A DNA stretch of 51,544 bases from Gammaproteobacteria bacterium (GCA_016182805.1 JACPFV010000041.1:1-51544), one strand, 5' to 3'; shown: positions 28,528-44,979, counted from the stretch's first letter. Program-made: numbers and translations. The notes: generated from the sequence alone by a model not told the origin.

Positions 28528-29163
28528 ATGAAGCGACTAGCGATTGTCGTCGCCGGGCTGTCGTTCGGCGCGGCCGCGGCGGTGGCGGAACCGGCCACGG
28601 TGCATCCGCCGGACCAGACCATCCGCGAGGCGACCGAGCGCGTGCAGGCGCTGATCCGGCAGAACCACGCGAAGTACAAGGCCGACCAGAAGGCGTTCTA
28701 CGCCATGGTCGAAAACGAGATCGTGCCGCGCTTCGACCTGCCGTACATCGCCCAGCTGATCCTGGCCCGCCACTGGCGCCAGGCCACGCCGGAGCAGCGC
28801 GCGCGCTTCCAGGCCGCGTTCAAGAACATGCTGATCCGGTCCTACGCGGACGCGCTGCTGGAATATCGCGAAAGCGTCAAGGCCGAGTGGCAGCCGGTGC
28901 GGGCCGAGGACAACGCCACCGACGTGACGGTGAAATCCACGCTGCTGCGCGACGGCGCACCGCCGGTGCCGCTGGGCTTCGCCATGCGCCTGTCCGACAA
29001 CCAGTGGAAGGTCTACGACATCACCATCGAGGCGGTCAGCCTGGTCTCCAGCTTCCGCAGCCAGATCTCCGCCGAGGTGAAGAAGAGCGGCCTGGACGGC
29101 GTGATCGAGCGCATCGAGCGCGGCGATCTGGAAACGCCCAAGACCGAGGGAGTGCCGGGTTGA
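28528..29163 (+). CDS. mlaC: Periplasmic lipid carrier MlaC
   Basis: A 211-residue MlaC/Ttg2D protein: signal peptide (about residues 1-20, ending AAAVAEPA) then the Tol_Tol_Ttg2 fold with FYAMVENEIVPRFDLPYIAQLILARHWRQATPEQRARFQAAFKNMLIRSYADALLEY and NQWKVYDITIEAVSLVSSFRSQI. It ferries phospholipid between MlaA and MlaFEDB. GGAGGG precedes the ATG. The stop overlaps the TTG start of mlaB. Confidence 0.95.
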   Translation: MKRLAIVVAGLSFGAAAAVAEPATVHPPDQTIREATERVQALIRQNHAKYKADQKAFYAMVENEIVPRFDLPYIAQLILARHWRQATPEQRARFQAAFKNMLIRSYADALLEYRESVKAEWQPVRAEDNATDVTVKSTLLRDGAPPVPLGFAMRLSDNQWKVYDITIEAVSLVSSFRSQISAEVKKSGLDGVIERIERGDLETPKTEGVPG

Positions 29164-29441
29164 GCACGACGGCACGGGTGGAAAAGCTCGACGGCTCGCT
29201 CTCCCTGCATACCGCCCCGCCGCTGCTGGAGCGCCTGGCGGCCGCGCTCCCCCGCAGCGGCAGCCTGACGCTGGACCTGAGCGCGGTGCGCTACGCCGAC
29301 AGCGCGGGCGTTTCGCTGCTGCTGGAGCTGGTGCGGCGCGCGCAGGCCGCGGGGACGCAGCTGCAACTCGCCGGCGCCCCGGAGCAGTTGCGCCGCCTGA
29401 CGAAATTCTTCGGCGTGGACGGACTGCTGCCCTGGACATGA
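29160..29441 (+). CDS. mlaB: STAS-domain protein MlaB
   Basis: A 93-residue STAS-domain protein that binds and regulates the MlaF ATPase. Core LTLDLSAVRYADSAGVSLLLELVRRAQA is typical, with the Ser-Ala-Gly turn of the family, and RLTKFFGVDGLLP at the end. I take the TTG at 29160 as start because it overlaps the mlaC stop (TTGA) and no ATG or GTG exists ahead of the domain. The stop overlaps the mlaA ATG. Confidence 0.9.
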   Translation: MSTTARVEKLDGSLSLHTAPPLLERLAAALPRSGSLTLDLSAVRYADSAGVSLLLELVRRAQAAGTQLQLAGAPEQLRRLTKFFGVDGLLPWT

Positions 29442-29526
29442 CGATCGCGCAGCGATACCAACGTCCCTCTCCCATTGTGGGAGAGGGGGGGACCGCCCGC
29501 GGAGCGGGCGTTGGGGTGAGGGGGCG
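29438..29526 (+). repeat. Palindromic repeat forming the 5' end of mlaA (copy R6)
   Basis: Hairpins ATCGC-GCA-GCGAT (29444-29456) and CCCTCTCCC-ATTGT-GGGAGAGGG (29465-29487), then CCGCCCGC/GCGGGCG and TTGGGGTGAGGGGGCG. Compared with copy R5, the paired bases change together: G-C to A-T in hairpin 1 and G-C to T-A in hairpin 2, so the structure is kept. Confidence 0.85.
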
Positions 29527-30235
29527 CCAACGCCTCCTCGCACTGGCGGCCGCGGTCGGACTCGCCGGATGCGCCCATGCGCCGGCGGAAGACCCGAACG
29601 ACCCGCTGGAGCCGGTCAATCGGGCCGTCTACAGCTTCAACAACCAGGTCGACCGCTACGTCGCGCGCCCGGTGGCCAAGGGCTACCAGGAGGCGCTGCC
29701 CCCGTTCGTGCGCAGCGGCGTCGGCAACTTCTTCGGCAACCTGTTCTACCCGACCGTCATCGTCAACGACCTGTTGCAGCTCAAGTTCGAGCAGGGTGCG
29801 CAGGACCTGGCGCGCTTCACCCTGAACACGACGGTCGGCCTGGGCGGGCTGTTCGACCCTGCCACCGCCGCCGGCCTGCCGGCGCACGACGAAGATTTCG
29901 GCCAGACCTTCGGCCATTGGGGAGCCGGCGAGGGCTGGTACCTGATGCTGCCGCTGCTCGGCCCCAGCGACAACCGCGATCTGCTCGGCAGCGTCGGCGA
30001 CGGCTATGCCAGCCCGCTGTATTACGTCAACGGCGACACCGCCGTCCCGCTCGGCGTGCTCAACGCCGTCGACCAGCGCGCCCGCCTGCTCGGCGCGGAC
30101 AAGGTGGTGGAGCGGCAGTTCGACCCGTACATCTTCGTGCGCACGATCTACCTGCAGCGGCGGCAAAACCTGGTGTACGACGGCAATCCCCCGAAGGAGG
30201 ACTTCGGTTTCGAGGACGACGAGGCGGCCGAGTAA
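29438..30235 (+). CDS. mlaA: Outer-membrane lipoprotein MlaA with repeat-encoded 5' end
   Basis: A MlaA/VacJ protein that removes phospholipid from the outer leaflet of the outer membrane. Conserved DPLEPVNRAVYSFNNQVDRYVARPVAKGY, GVGNFFGNLFYPTVIVNDLLQ, FTLNTTVGLGGLFDPA, DEDFGQTFGHWG and LPLLGPSDNRD. From ATG 29438 it has 265 residues, but the first 26 (MTIAQRYQRPSPIVGEG and on) are encoded by a palindromic repeat and give an unusually long n-region. An in-frame GTG at 29516 would yield RGRQRLLALAAAVGLAGC, a near-perfect lipoprotein signal, and may be the real start. Last gene of mlaFEDCBA. Confidence 0.94.
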   Translation: MTIAQRYQRPSPIVGEGGTARGAGVGVRGRQRLLALAAAVGLAGCAHAPAEDPNDPLEPVNRAVYSFNNQVDRYVARPVAKGYQEALPPFVRSGVGNFFGNLFYPTVIVNDLLQLKFEQGAQDLARFTLNTTVGLGGLFDPATAAGLPAHDEDFGQTFGHWGAGEGWYLMLPLLGPSDNRDLLGSVGDGYASPLYYVNGDTAVPLGVLNAVDQRARLLGADKVVERQFDPYIFVRTIYLQRRQNLVYDGNPPKEDFGFEDDEAAE

Positions 30236-30246
30236 AGCCCAAGGCC

Positions 30247-30274
30247 CTTGAATCCGCTGGATTCCCCCTCAGAT
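30247..30274 (+). promoter_or_regulatory. Heat-shock (sigma-32 type) promoter of clpB
   Basis: CTTGAA at 30247-30252, then 12 nt, then CCCCTCAGAT beginning at 30265. This resembles the sigma-32 consensus CTTGAA with a CCCCATNT-like -10, and lies 38 bp before the clpB ATG. ClpB genes are classical sigma-32 targets. Confidence 0.6.
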
Positions 30275-30311
30275 TGGGAACATCGCGTTTCCGCCGCACC
30301 GAGGGTAGCCC

Positions 30312-35162
<4,851 letters not shown>

Positions 35163-35166
35163 TCAT

Positions 35167-35448
35167 TCAAGCCGAGTACGCGGACCGCAACGTCCACAGC
35201 CCGATCGCGACGAAACCGATGCCGGCGGCGAGCTTCAGGTACTTGGGATTGACGTGCGCCGCCAGCCAGCTTCCGGCCAGCACGCCGATGCCGGCCGCAA
35301 GAATCAGCGCGGAGGCGGAGCCGAGGAACACGGCCCACTTCGAGGACGGCTTGTCGGCCGCGAACAGCAGCGTGGCGAGCTGCGTCTTGTCGCCCAGCTC
35401 GGCCAGGAACACCGTGCCGAACACCGTCAGCAGAAGCTTCACGTCCAC
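35167..35448 (-). CDS. TMEM165/GDT1 (UPF0016) family membrane protein
   Basis: A 93-residue protein with three membrane spans and the family signature in FLAELGDKTQLATLLFA (E-x-G-D-K-T at residues 17-22). GDT1/MneA relatives export manganese or calcium. It carries one copy of the motif domain, so it must pair with itself or a homologue. Start is GTG 35448, with GGGAG from the end of guaA as ribosome site; it follows guaA by 4 bp, implying one operon with guaBA. Confidence 0.88.
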   Translation of the reverse strand: MDVKLLLTVFGTVFLAELGDKTQLATLLFAADKPSSKWAVFLGSASALILAAGIGVLAGSWLAAHVNPKYLKLAAGIGFVAIGLWTLRSAYSA

Positions 35449-35452
35449 CGGC

Positions 35453-37024
35453 CTACTCCCATTCGATGGTCGCGGGCGGCTTGCCTGAGATGTCGTAGAC
35501 CACGCGCGAGATGCCGGGGACCTCGTTGACGATGCGGCGGGCGCACACGTCCAGCAGGCCGTACGGCAGGTGCGCCCAGCGCGCGGTCATGAAGTCCACG
35601 GTCTCGACGGCGCGCAACGCGATCACCGGCTCGTGGCGGCGGCCGTCGCCCATCACGCCCACGCTCTTGACCGGCAGGAACACGGCGAAGGCCTGGCTGA
35701 CCTGGTCGTACCAGTCGGCCTTGCGCAGCTCCTCGATGAAGATCGCGTCGGCCTTGCGCAGCTTGTCGGCGACTTCCTTCGTCACCTCTTCGAGAATCCG
35801 CACGCCCAGGCCGGGGCCGGGGAACGGGTGGCGGAACACCATCTCGCGCGGCAGGCCCAGCTCCAGGCCGACGGTGCGCACCTCGTCCTTGAACAGCTCG
35901 CGCAGCGGCTCGATCAGCTTGAGCTTCATGCGCTCGGGCAGGCCGCCGACGTTGTGGTGCGACTTGATGACGTGCGCCTTGCCGGTCTTGCCGCCGGCGG
36001 ACTCGATCACGTCCGGGTAGATCGTGCCCTGCGCCAGCCACTCGACGCCCTGCAGCTTGTGCGCCTCCTCGTCGAACACCTCGATGAACACGCGGCCGAT
36101 GATCTTGCGCTTGGCCTCGGGATCGTCCACGCCCTTGAGCGCGGACAGGAAACGCCGCTCGGCGTCGACGCGGATCACCTTGGCGCCCAGGTGCTTGGCG
36201 AACACCTGCATCACCTGGTCGCCTTCGTTCAGGCGCAGCAGGCCGTTGTCGACGAACACGCAGGTGAGCTGGTCGCCGATCGCCTTGTGCAGCAGCGCGG
36301 CGACCACGGACGAATCCACGCCGCCGGACAGGCCCAGCAGCACCTTGCCCTGGCCGACCTGCGCGCGCACGCGCTCGATCGCGTCCTTGATGATGTTGCC
36401 GGCGGTCCAGTCGTTGCCGCAGCCGCAGATGTCGTGCACGAAGCGCGAGTAGATGCGCGCGCCCTGCGTGGTGTGCGTGACCTCGGGATGGAACTGCACC
36501 GCGTAGTAGCGGCGCGCCTCGTCGGCCATGCCGGCCAGCGGCACGTCCTTGGTCGAGGCGACCAGCTCGAAGCCGGCGGGCAGCTGGGTCACGCGGTCGC
36601 CGTGCGACATCCAGACGTCGAGCAGGACCTGGCCCTTGGCGTTGATGCGGTCCTCGATGTTCTCGAACAGGCGGCACTTGCCGCGCAGGCGGATTTCGGC
36701 GTAGCCGAACTCGCGCGACTCCGAGGGCTCGACCTTGCCGCCGAGCTGGGCGGCCATGGTCTGCATGCCGTAGCAGATGCCCAGCACCGGCACGCCGAGC
36801 TTGAACACCGCCTCCGGCGCCCGCGGCGAGCCCGCCTCCGTCACCGACTCCGGGCCGCCGGACAGGATCACGCCCTTGGGCGCGAAGGCCCGGATCGCGG
36901 CCTCGCCCATGTCCCAGGGATGGATCTCCGAGTAAACCCCCAGCTCGCGCACGCGGCGCGCGATGAGCTGCGTGTACTGGGAGCCGAAATCGAGGATGAG
37001 GATCTTGTCTGCGTGGATGTTCAT
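35453..37024 (-). CDS. guaA: GMP synthase (glutamine-hydrolysing)
   Basis: A 523-residue enzyme that aminates XMP to GMP. N-terminal glutamine amidotransferase ([23 protein letters not shown]; nucleophile C84 in [16 protein letters not shown]), an ATP-pyrophosphatase domain with [22 protein letters not shown], and the C-terminal dimerisation domain ending [20 protein letters not shown]. Length matches E. coli GuaA. Start ATG at 37024 ([11 protein letters not shown]). Follows guaB by 58 bp. Confidence 0.98.
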   Translation of the reverse strand: MNIHADKILILDFGSQYTQLIARRVRELGVYSEIHPWDMGEAAIRAFAPKGVILSGGPESVTEAGSPRAPEAVFKLGVPVLGICYGMQTMAAQLGGKVEPSESREFGYAEIRLRGKCRLFENIEDRINAKGQVLLDVWMSHGDRVTQLPAGFELVASTKDVPLAGMADEARRYYAVQFHPEVTHTTQGARIYSRFVHDICGCGNDWTAGNIIKDAIERVRAQVGQGKVLLGLSGGVDSSVVAALLHKAIGDQLTCVFVDNGLLRLNEGDQVMQVFAKHLGAKVIRVDAERRFLSALKGVDDPEAKRKIIGRVFIEVFDEEAHKLQGVEWLAQGTIYPDVIESAGGKTGKAHVIKSHHNVGGLPERMKLKLIEPLRELFKDEVRTVGLELGLPREMVFRHPFPGPGLGVRILEEVTKEVADKLRKADAIFIEELRKADWYDQVSQAFAVFLPVKSVGVMGDGRRHEPVIALRAVETVDFMTARWAHLPYGLLDVCARRIVNEVPGISRVVYDISGKPPATIEWE

Positions 37025-37032
37025 CGGTCGGA

Positions 37033-37072
37033 CTCGGGACTCGGGCGGGCTCGTGCCGTCACGAGTCCCGAG
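37033..37072 (-). other. Intercistronic hairpin between guaB and guaA
   Basis: A perfect 11-bp stem, CTCGGGACTCG at 37033-37043 and its complement at 37062-37072, with an 18-nt loop. No T-run follows on the minus strand, so it is more likely an RNA-stability or attenuation element than a full terminator. Confidence 0.55.
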
Positions 37073-37082
37073 CCGCGGCTGA

Positions 37083-40003
<2,921 letters not shown>

Positions 40004-40010
<7 letters not shown>

Positions 40011-40936
40011 AGCGCGCGCTCGCCGGCATCCTCCTCGCCTGCCTCGCCGGGCCGCTGGCGGCCGAGGAATACCGCTGGTTCGCCGAGTCGGCCTTCGCCG
40101 AGGACAGCGATGCCCTGCGCCAGCGGACGCTGTACGCCGGCTTCCAGCGGCGCCTGCCGCTGCCGGGCCGCCCGTCGTTCGCGGCGCTGCGCGCCGGCTA
40201 CCGCGAGATCGAATCGCCGCAGGGCCGGGAGCGATTCAACGCGCTGCGCCTGGACCTGCGCGCCGAGCCGACCTCCGCCACCTCCCTGAGCGTCCGCCTC
40301 AGTCCCCTGTTCGGCCCCGGCTGGTCGCCGGCTCTGGCCGCAACCAGCCTGTCCTGGCGGCCGGCGCGGCGCTGGTACCTGGAGGCCTCGACCGAGCGCG
40401 AGCTGGTCGACACCGTCGCCGCCATCCGCGAGCGCAATCTCGTCGACACCGCCGCGCTGTCGGCGGACTACCGGCTGTTCGAGCCGCTGACGGTCGTGGC
40501 CGCCGGCTTCCGCCAGAGCCTGCGCGACGGCAACGAGCGGACCGGCCGCGTCGGCAAGCTGATCCTCAGCCCGCCGCAGGCGGACTGGTTCAACCTGCAA
40601 CTGCGCACCCGCCGCGTGGACAGCGACTTTCGGGGCACCGGCTATTTCAGCCCGCGCCGGCTGGAGGAATACGACCTGCTGATCGGCGTCGCCGGCGCGC
40701 CGTTGTCCGACCGCTGGAGCCTGGGCCTCACGGCCGGCGGCGGCCGTCAGCGCATCGACGGCGACGTTTCCAACGCCATCTTCTCCGCCGAGCTGAAGGC
40801 CCGCGGCTGGTTCAGCGACCATTACGGCCTGGAGGCGCGCGCGGGCTGCGCCAACACCGGTCGGCTGGCGGCGCAACCCGCCGAAGACGGCTACCGCCAC
40901 TGCTCCGCCAACCTCAACCTGATCGGCTCCTGGTGA
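40004..40936 (+). CDS. Outer-membrane beta-barrel protein, likely polysaccharide export partner
   Basis: A 310-residue protein with a signal peptide (about residues 1-20, ending LAAEE) and alternating amphipathic strands throughout, ending in the aromatic strand CSANLNLIGSW. The segment FRGTGYFSPRRLEEYDLLIGVAGAPLSDRWSLGLTAGGG recalls the C-terminal barrels of PgaA and BcsC, but the TPR domain of those proteins is missing. Coupled to the glycosyltransferase by overlap. Assignment as exporter is inference from context. Confidence 0.65.
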
Positions 40937-40938
40937 CC

Positions 40939-42309
40939 ATGTCGCAGCGCGGCCCGGCGGAACGGCAGGTCTACTCGGTCGGCGAGCTGGCCGAAATCCT
41001 GCGCGCCATGCTCGAAGACAGCCTGCCCTCGATCTGGGTGCAGGGCGAGGTCTCCAACTTCCGCAACCCGACCGGGCACTGGTACTTCACGCTCAAGGAC
41101 GCCGGCGCGCAGATCCGCTGCGCCATGTTCAAGAACGCCAACTTCTACGTGAAGCCGGTGCCCAGGGACGGCGACCAGGTGCTGATCCGCGGCCAGGTGA
41201 GCTTCTACACCGCGCGCGGCGATTTGCAGATCGTCGCCGAGCACCTGGAGCCGGCCGGCGCCGGCGCGCTGCTGCGCGCCTTCGAGGCGCTGAAGAAAAA
41301 ACTCGCCGCCGAGGGCCTGTTCGACGAGCACCTGAAGCGCGCGATCCCGGCGGCACCGCGCGCCATCGGCGTCATCACCTCGCCCACCGGCGCCGCCCTG
41401 CAGGACATCCTGACCACGCTGCGCCGCCGCTACCCGCTGGGCACCGTGCACCTGTTCCCGGTGCCGGTGCAGGGCGACACCGCGCCGCCGGCGATCGTCG
41501 AGGCCTTGCGCGCCCTGCCGACGCTCGCACCGGTGGACGTCATCATCCTGGCGCGCGGCGGCGGCTCGATCGAGGACCTGTGGGCGTTCAACGACGAGCG
41601 CGTTGCGCGCGCGATCCGCGCCTGCCCGGTGCCCGTGGTCGTCGGCGTGGGCCACGAGATCGACTTCACCATCGCCGACTTCGCCGCCGACCTGCGCGCA
41701 CCGACGCCCACCGCCGCCGCCGAGCTGGTCGGCCCGGACTTGGGCGCATGGCGGCAGCGGCTCGAACGCCACGCCGAGCGCCTTGCCGGGCTGTTCGACG
41801 GACACCTGCGCGAGCGCGACCTCGCCGTCGGGCGCCTCGCCGGCCGCCTGGAAGTGAACCATCCCGGCCGCCGCCTGCTCCAGCAACTCCAGCGCCTGGA
41901 CGAGCTGCACGAGCGATTGCTCCACGCCCGCGCCCGCAGCGCCGCCGCGCAGGCGCAAAGCCTGGCGTTCCTAAACCAACGCCTGCGCGCGGCGCAGCCG
42001 GCGCTGCGCATTCAGGCCGCCGCGCGCCAGCTCGACCAGCGCGCGGAGTCGCTGGCCGGTCGCATGCAGGACCTGCTGCGGCGCCGTCACCTGCGCCTGG
42101 ACCAAGCCGGCGCCGTGCTGCGCAGCCTCAACCCGCGCGCGGTGCTGGAGCGCGGCTATGCCATGGCTTTCGGTCCGGACGGGCAATTGCTGCGCGATGC
42201 GGAGCAGGTTCGGGCGGGCGACGCACTTTCCATCGCGCTCGCGCGAGGAACCGTGGACGCACGGGTCGAGCAGGTGCGCGCGGCGCCGCTGCCGCGTACC
42301 GAGAGGTAG
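40939..42309 (+). CDS. xseA: Exodeoxyribonuclease VII large subunit
   Basis: The large subunit of Exo VII, which degrades single-stranded DNA. OB-fold start (YSVGELAEILRAMLEDSLPSIWVQGEVSNF), catalytic core with GVITSPTGAALQDILTTLRRRYP, ILARGGGSIEDLWAFNDE and VVGVGHEIDFTIADFAADLRAPTPTAAAEL, then a long coiled coil (about residues 270-400) and the C-terminal NPRAVLERGYA. ATG 40939 is preferred; a GTG at 40933 overlapping the previous stop (GTGA) is equally possible. xseB is not adjacent. Confidence 0.96.
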   Translation: MSQRGPAERQVYSVGELAEILRAMLEDSLPSIWVQGEVSNFRNPTGHWYFTLKDAGAQIRCAMFKNANFYVKPVPRDGDQVLIRGQVSFYTARGDLQIVAEHLEPAGAGALLRAFEALKKKLAAEGLFDEHLKRAIPAAPRAIGVITSPTGAALQDILTTLRRRYPLGTVHLFPVPVQGDTAPPAIVEALRALPTLAPVDVIILARGGGSIEDLWAFNDERVARAIRACPVPVVVGVGHEIDFTIADFAADLRAPTPTAAAELVGPDLGAWRQRLERHAERLAGLFDGHLRERDLAVGRLAGRLEVNHPGRRLLQQLQRLDELHERLLHARARSAAAQAQSLAFLNQRLRAAQPALRIQAAARQLDQRAESLAGRMQDLLRRRHLRLDQAGAVLRSLNPRAVLERGYAMAFGPDGQLLRDAEQVRAGDALSIALARGTVDARVEQVRAAPLPRTER

Positions 42310-42412
42310 CCCGGACTCCGCCACGCCACCGTCGATCTGCTATAACTGAGGCCGGGACGGACCAAGAAAAACGACAACAGAAGTCCGCCGCACGTCATCG
42401 GGGAGACAAATC

Positions 42413-43144
42413 ATGAAACTTCATTCCAATTCCCTGGCCGGGCTGGTCCTGCCCTTGCTGCTGGCCGCGCCGTCGGCCATCGCCGCGCCCGGCGATCCGT
42501 ACTGTTCGCTACCCGGCCTGCTGGTGGCCGACGACGCGGCGGGCGACGGCGACAGCCCCGCACCCGGCCACGACGTGCTGCAGGCCTGGATCGCCGAGCC
42601 GCCGCAGGCCGACGGCGTCGAGCGCATCTTCTTCACGCTCAAGGTCGACCGCCTGGAGCAGGCCGCCACGCCGCAGAGCCGCTACTACGTCAACTTCGCG
42701 CTGTCCGACGGCGTGGCGCGCTGGGTTCGCTATACGCCCTACCCGCTGGGCCCGGCGTCGGCCGTGTTCACGGGAGCGGACCAGATGTGGTCGTACGGCC
42801 ACACCGAGCAGACCGCCACCGGCAGCAGCTCGGTGACCGACGGTCCCGCCGACCCGGCCAGCACCGCGTCCGCCGACGGCACCATCACTTTCGTGCTGCC
42901 GAAGGAAGCGCTGCCGATCGACAGCGAGACGGGCGAGGCGCTGATCAACGTCGTCGGCGAGGCGCGCATCTACAACGTCAGCGGCACCGTGGCGGTGGAC
43001 GCCAGCGACACGCCGGGCGTTTACGAGCTGCACGGCAGCGCCTCGTGCACCGGCGGCGGCAAGGGCCTGCTGGGCGTGGGCGCGATGCCGCTGGCCACGC
43101 TGTTGCTGCTGGCCCTCCCCGGCCTCGCGCGCCGCCGGCGCTGA
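42413..43144 (+). CDS. Secreted protein with GlyGly-CTERM-like sorting signal
   Basis: A 243-residue exported protein of unknown function. Signal peptide about residues 1-24 (LVLPLLLAAPSAIAA). The C-terminus reads CTGGGKGLLGVGAMPLATLLLLALPGLARRRR: a Gly-rich motif, a hydrophobic span and an Arg cluster, the layout of GlyGly-CTERM proteins processed by rhombosortase. The middle is acidic and beta-rich (RIFFTLKVDRLEQAATPQSRYYVNFALSDG). A GGGGAGA ribosome site precedes the ATG and a TATAAC candidate -10 lies at 42341. A metzincin gene follows after one base. Confidence 0.75.
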   Translation: MKLHSNSLAGLVLPLLLAAPSAIAAPGDPYCSLPGLLVADDAAGDGDSPAPGHDVLQAWIAEPPQADGVERIFFTLKVDRLEQAATPQSRYYVNFALSDGVARWVRYTPYPLGPASAVFTGADQMWSYGHTEQTATGSSSVTDGPADPASTASADGTITFVLPKEALPIDSETGEALINVVGEARIYNVSGTVAVDASDTPGVYELHGSASCTGGGKGLLGVGAMPLATLLLLALPGLARRRR

Positions 43145-43145
43145 T

Positions 43146-44093
43146 TTGCCTGGGCGATCCGGGCCCGCGAGGGCCGCGCCGGCGACGCTGGTCCAGGAAT
43201 TCGCGCAAGCCCTGCCGACGCTGAAACTCGACGACAGCCGCCTCAACGCGAACGCGGCGGAGGACTGGCTCGCGGCCGCGCTCGTGCGGCACGGCTTTGC
43301 GCTCAACCCCGGCGCGCCGACCGTCGTGCTGATGCATCTGGGGCAATTCGGAATTTCCGGCCACGGCTGGAAGTTCTCCGGGCCGACCGGCTGGCTGGAG
43401 CCGGTGCGCATCTTCGGCGAACGCCACCCGTTGGTCGTCGCGGATGTCTCCGCCGTCAGCGATCCGTACGCCGGAACCTCGCAGACCTACTCCAGCCCGA
43501 TCCCGGAGCAAGCCGACGCGCCGATGGCGACGTTGATCCGCGATCTCACCGAGTATCGCGTGCTCCAGGGCAGCATCTACCCGATCTCCACCGCGCCCTG
43601 CCACGCCGTGGCCGGCATCCTGGGGATCGGCACCTACGACGACAACCCCGGCAAGCGCATGAGCATGAGCTGGGTGCACGACGCCTTCCACTTCCTGCTC
43701 GATCCGGAAAGCCCCGGCTGCGCGGTGGGCAGCGTCGCGTTCAGCGACAACTACTGCAAGCGCAAGGAATACATGAACTGGTGGGACTACCTGCTGAGCC
43801 ACGAAACCGGCCACATCCTCGGCCAGCGCCACACGCACGACGTGAACAGCAACACGGCGAGCGCCGCCAGCAACGACTCGTTCAGCGCGGTGTGGAGCAG
43901 CATGAGCTACCAGCAGGACGGCCGCATGATCGACTTCGGCGCCGTGGACCACAACAACTGGCTGCGCAACCGCGCCGGCTTCGCCCTGCAGCTCGCCGCC
44001 CAGAACGGCCGCGAAGGCTCGCCCGCGTGGAACGCGGCGATGGACGCCGCGCGGGCGCTGGACTGGCAGGGCGTCTGGGAGGCGTTGCGCTGA
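43146..44093 (+). CDS. Metzincin-type zinc metallopeptidase
   Basis: A protein of up to 315 residues containing H219-E-T-G-H-I-L-G-Q-R-H229, the HExxHxxGxxH zinc site of metzincins, and a plausible Met-turn (SSMSYQQDG, about 35 residues later). Cysteines in TAPCHAVAG, ESPGCAVG and DNYCKRKEY suggest disulfides and an extracytoplasmic home, yet no signal peptide is visible from the TTG at 43146; a start further in is possible. It begins one base after the gene for the CTERM protein, so they probably form an operon. Family below metzincin level not recognised. Confidence 0.75.
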   Translation: MPGRSGPARAAPATLVQEFAQALPTLKLDDSRLNANAAEDWLAAALVRHGFALNPGAPTVVLMHLGQFGISGHGWKFSGPTGWLEPVRIFGERHPLVVADVSAVSDPYAGTSQTYSSPIPEQADAPMATLIRDLTEYRVLQGSIYPISTAPCHAVAGILGIGTYDDNPGKRMSMSWVHDAFHFLLDPESPGCAVGSVAFSDNYCKRKEYMNWWDYLLSHETGHILGQRHTHDVNSNTASAASNDSFSAVWSSMSYQQDGRMIDFGAVDHNNWLRNRAGFALQLAAQNGREGSPAWNAAMDAARALDWQGVWEALR

Positions 44094-44108
44094 GCGGCTG
44101 CACCTCGG

Positions 44109-44148
44109 GGGCCGCGTTCAGCAACGTGGCGCGGCCCTTCATCGTTTC
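44109..44148 (+). terminator. Probable terminator after the metallopeptidase gene
   Basis: An 8-bp stem GGGCCGCG (44109-44116) and CGCGGCCC (44130-44137) with a 13-nt loop and a modest T-rich tail TTCATCGTTT. It begins 16 bp after the stop codon. Confidence 0.55.
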
Positions 44149-44351
44149 GCGCCCATCATGTGGCAACTGGGCGTCCGCCCCACGCGCCGTGGCGGCGCAC
44201 GGAGAATCGGTCCGGTCTTGGCGGCGGAGAGAGCTGGTCATCAGGCATAGTGGAGGCGAGGCTTGAAGGACCATTGGCCAGCTATCGGCCACCTTGCGAC
44301 GTTGAACCTATCGATCCGATCGCCGGAAAGTGGACGCTCAGGCCAATTGAG
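44149..44351. other. Non-coding junction region before vapBC
   Basis: I see no gene here. Base composition drops towards the less GC-rich vapBC/restriction-modification block, so this is probably where the island begins; no integrase, tRNA or clear repeat marks the edge. Confidence 0.4.
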
Positions 44352-44759
44352 TTATTGGGGTTGAAACGGGTTGCGCACGATGATCGATCCGTCAACCCGC
44401 ATGCCATCTTGCAGATCTTCAGAGTAGAGAGTGTCGGCGCCAGCGATCAGCGCGGCGGCGACGATCATTGCGTCGTAAACCGAGAAGCCATAGCGCATGG
44501 CCAAAGCCTTGCCGCGGTCATGCGTCTCTATCGTCAGAGACTCGATCGAGCACAGTGCCCGAATTGTGTCCAGCACGTCGGCCGCTTCGACCCACGACAT
44601 GCCGAGCTTCCGGATGCAGACCGCAGCAAATTCGTTGAGCACCTGGACGCTCACGATTCCGCCCCGTGCCAACAGCTCTTCTGCACGATCCGCCCTGGTT
44701 GCATCGGCTGACAGTAGGTAGAGCAGGACGTTCGTATCGAAGAACGACCTACCGTTCAT
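44352..44759 (-). CDS. vapC: VapC-type PIN-domain toxin
   Basis: A 135-residue PIN-domain ribonuclease. Acidic metal-binding residues are in place: D8 (FFDTNVLLY), E43 (QVLNEFAAV), D96 (FSVYDAMIVAAA) and D114 or D115 (LYSEDLQDG). VapC toxins cut tRNA or rRNA and are held in check by VapB. Its start overlaps the end of vapB by 11 bp. Lower GC content than the core genes. Confidence 0.92.
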   Translation of the reverse strand: MNGRSFFDTNVLLYLLSADATRADRAEELLARGGIVSVQVLNEFAAVCIRKLGMSWVEAADVLDTIRALCSIESLTIETHDRGKALAMRYGFSVYDAMIVAAALIAGADTLYSEDLQDGMRVDGSIIVRNPFQPQ

Positions 44760-44979
44760 TGGCTTCCAGTCGGTCGAACTTGAAGTCGCTGGGAAGCCGT
44801 CCTCTGTACTTGCGCAGGCGTGCCAACAACTCCTTCGATCCGGGCGCCCTCTTCACAGCCAGCGATCGCGGTCCTTCCACATGCAGCTCAATGTCGTCTT
44901 CCTCTTTCAGGTTCAAGACATCCACAACATTGGCAGGCAACCTGACCGCCAAGCTGTTGCCCCATTTAGCAACTTTCAT
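44749..44979 (-). CDS. vapB: VapB-type AbrB-family antitoxin
   Basis: A 76-residue antitoxin: an N-terminal AbrB/SpoVT swapped-hairpin domain (MKVAKWGNSLAVRLPANVVDVLNLKEEDDIELHV) for DNA binding and a basic C-terminal tail (ELLARLRKYRGRLPSDFKFDRL) that would bind VapC. I start at ATG 44979, where the AbrB pattern begins; the open frame further upstream crosses its operator. Confidence 0.92.
   Translation of the reverse strand: MKVAKWGNSLAVRLPANVVDVLNLKEEDDIELHVEGPRSLAVKRAPGSKELLARLRKYRGRLPSDFKFDRLEANER

Noticed and set aside
44094-44351. A small gene between the metallopeptidase and vapC
   Set aside because: Short frames there have no ribosome site, no motif and shift composition across the junction; only a terminator-like hairpin is supported.
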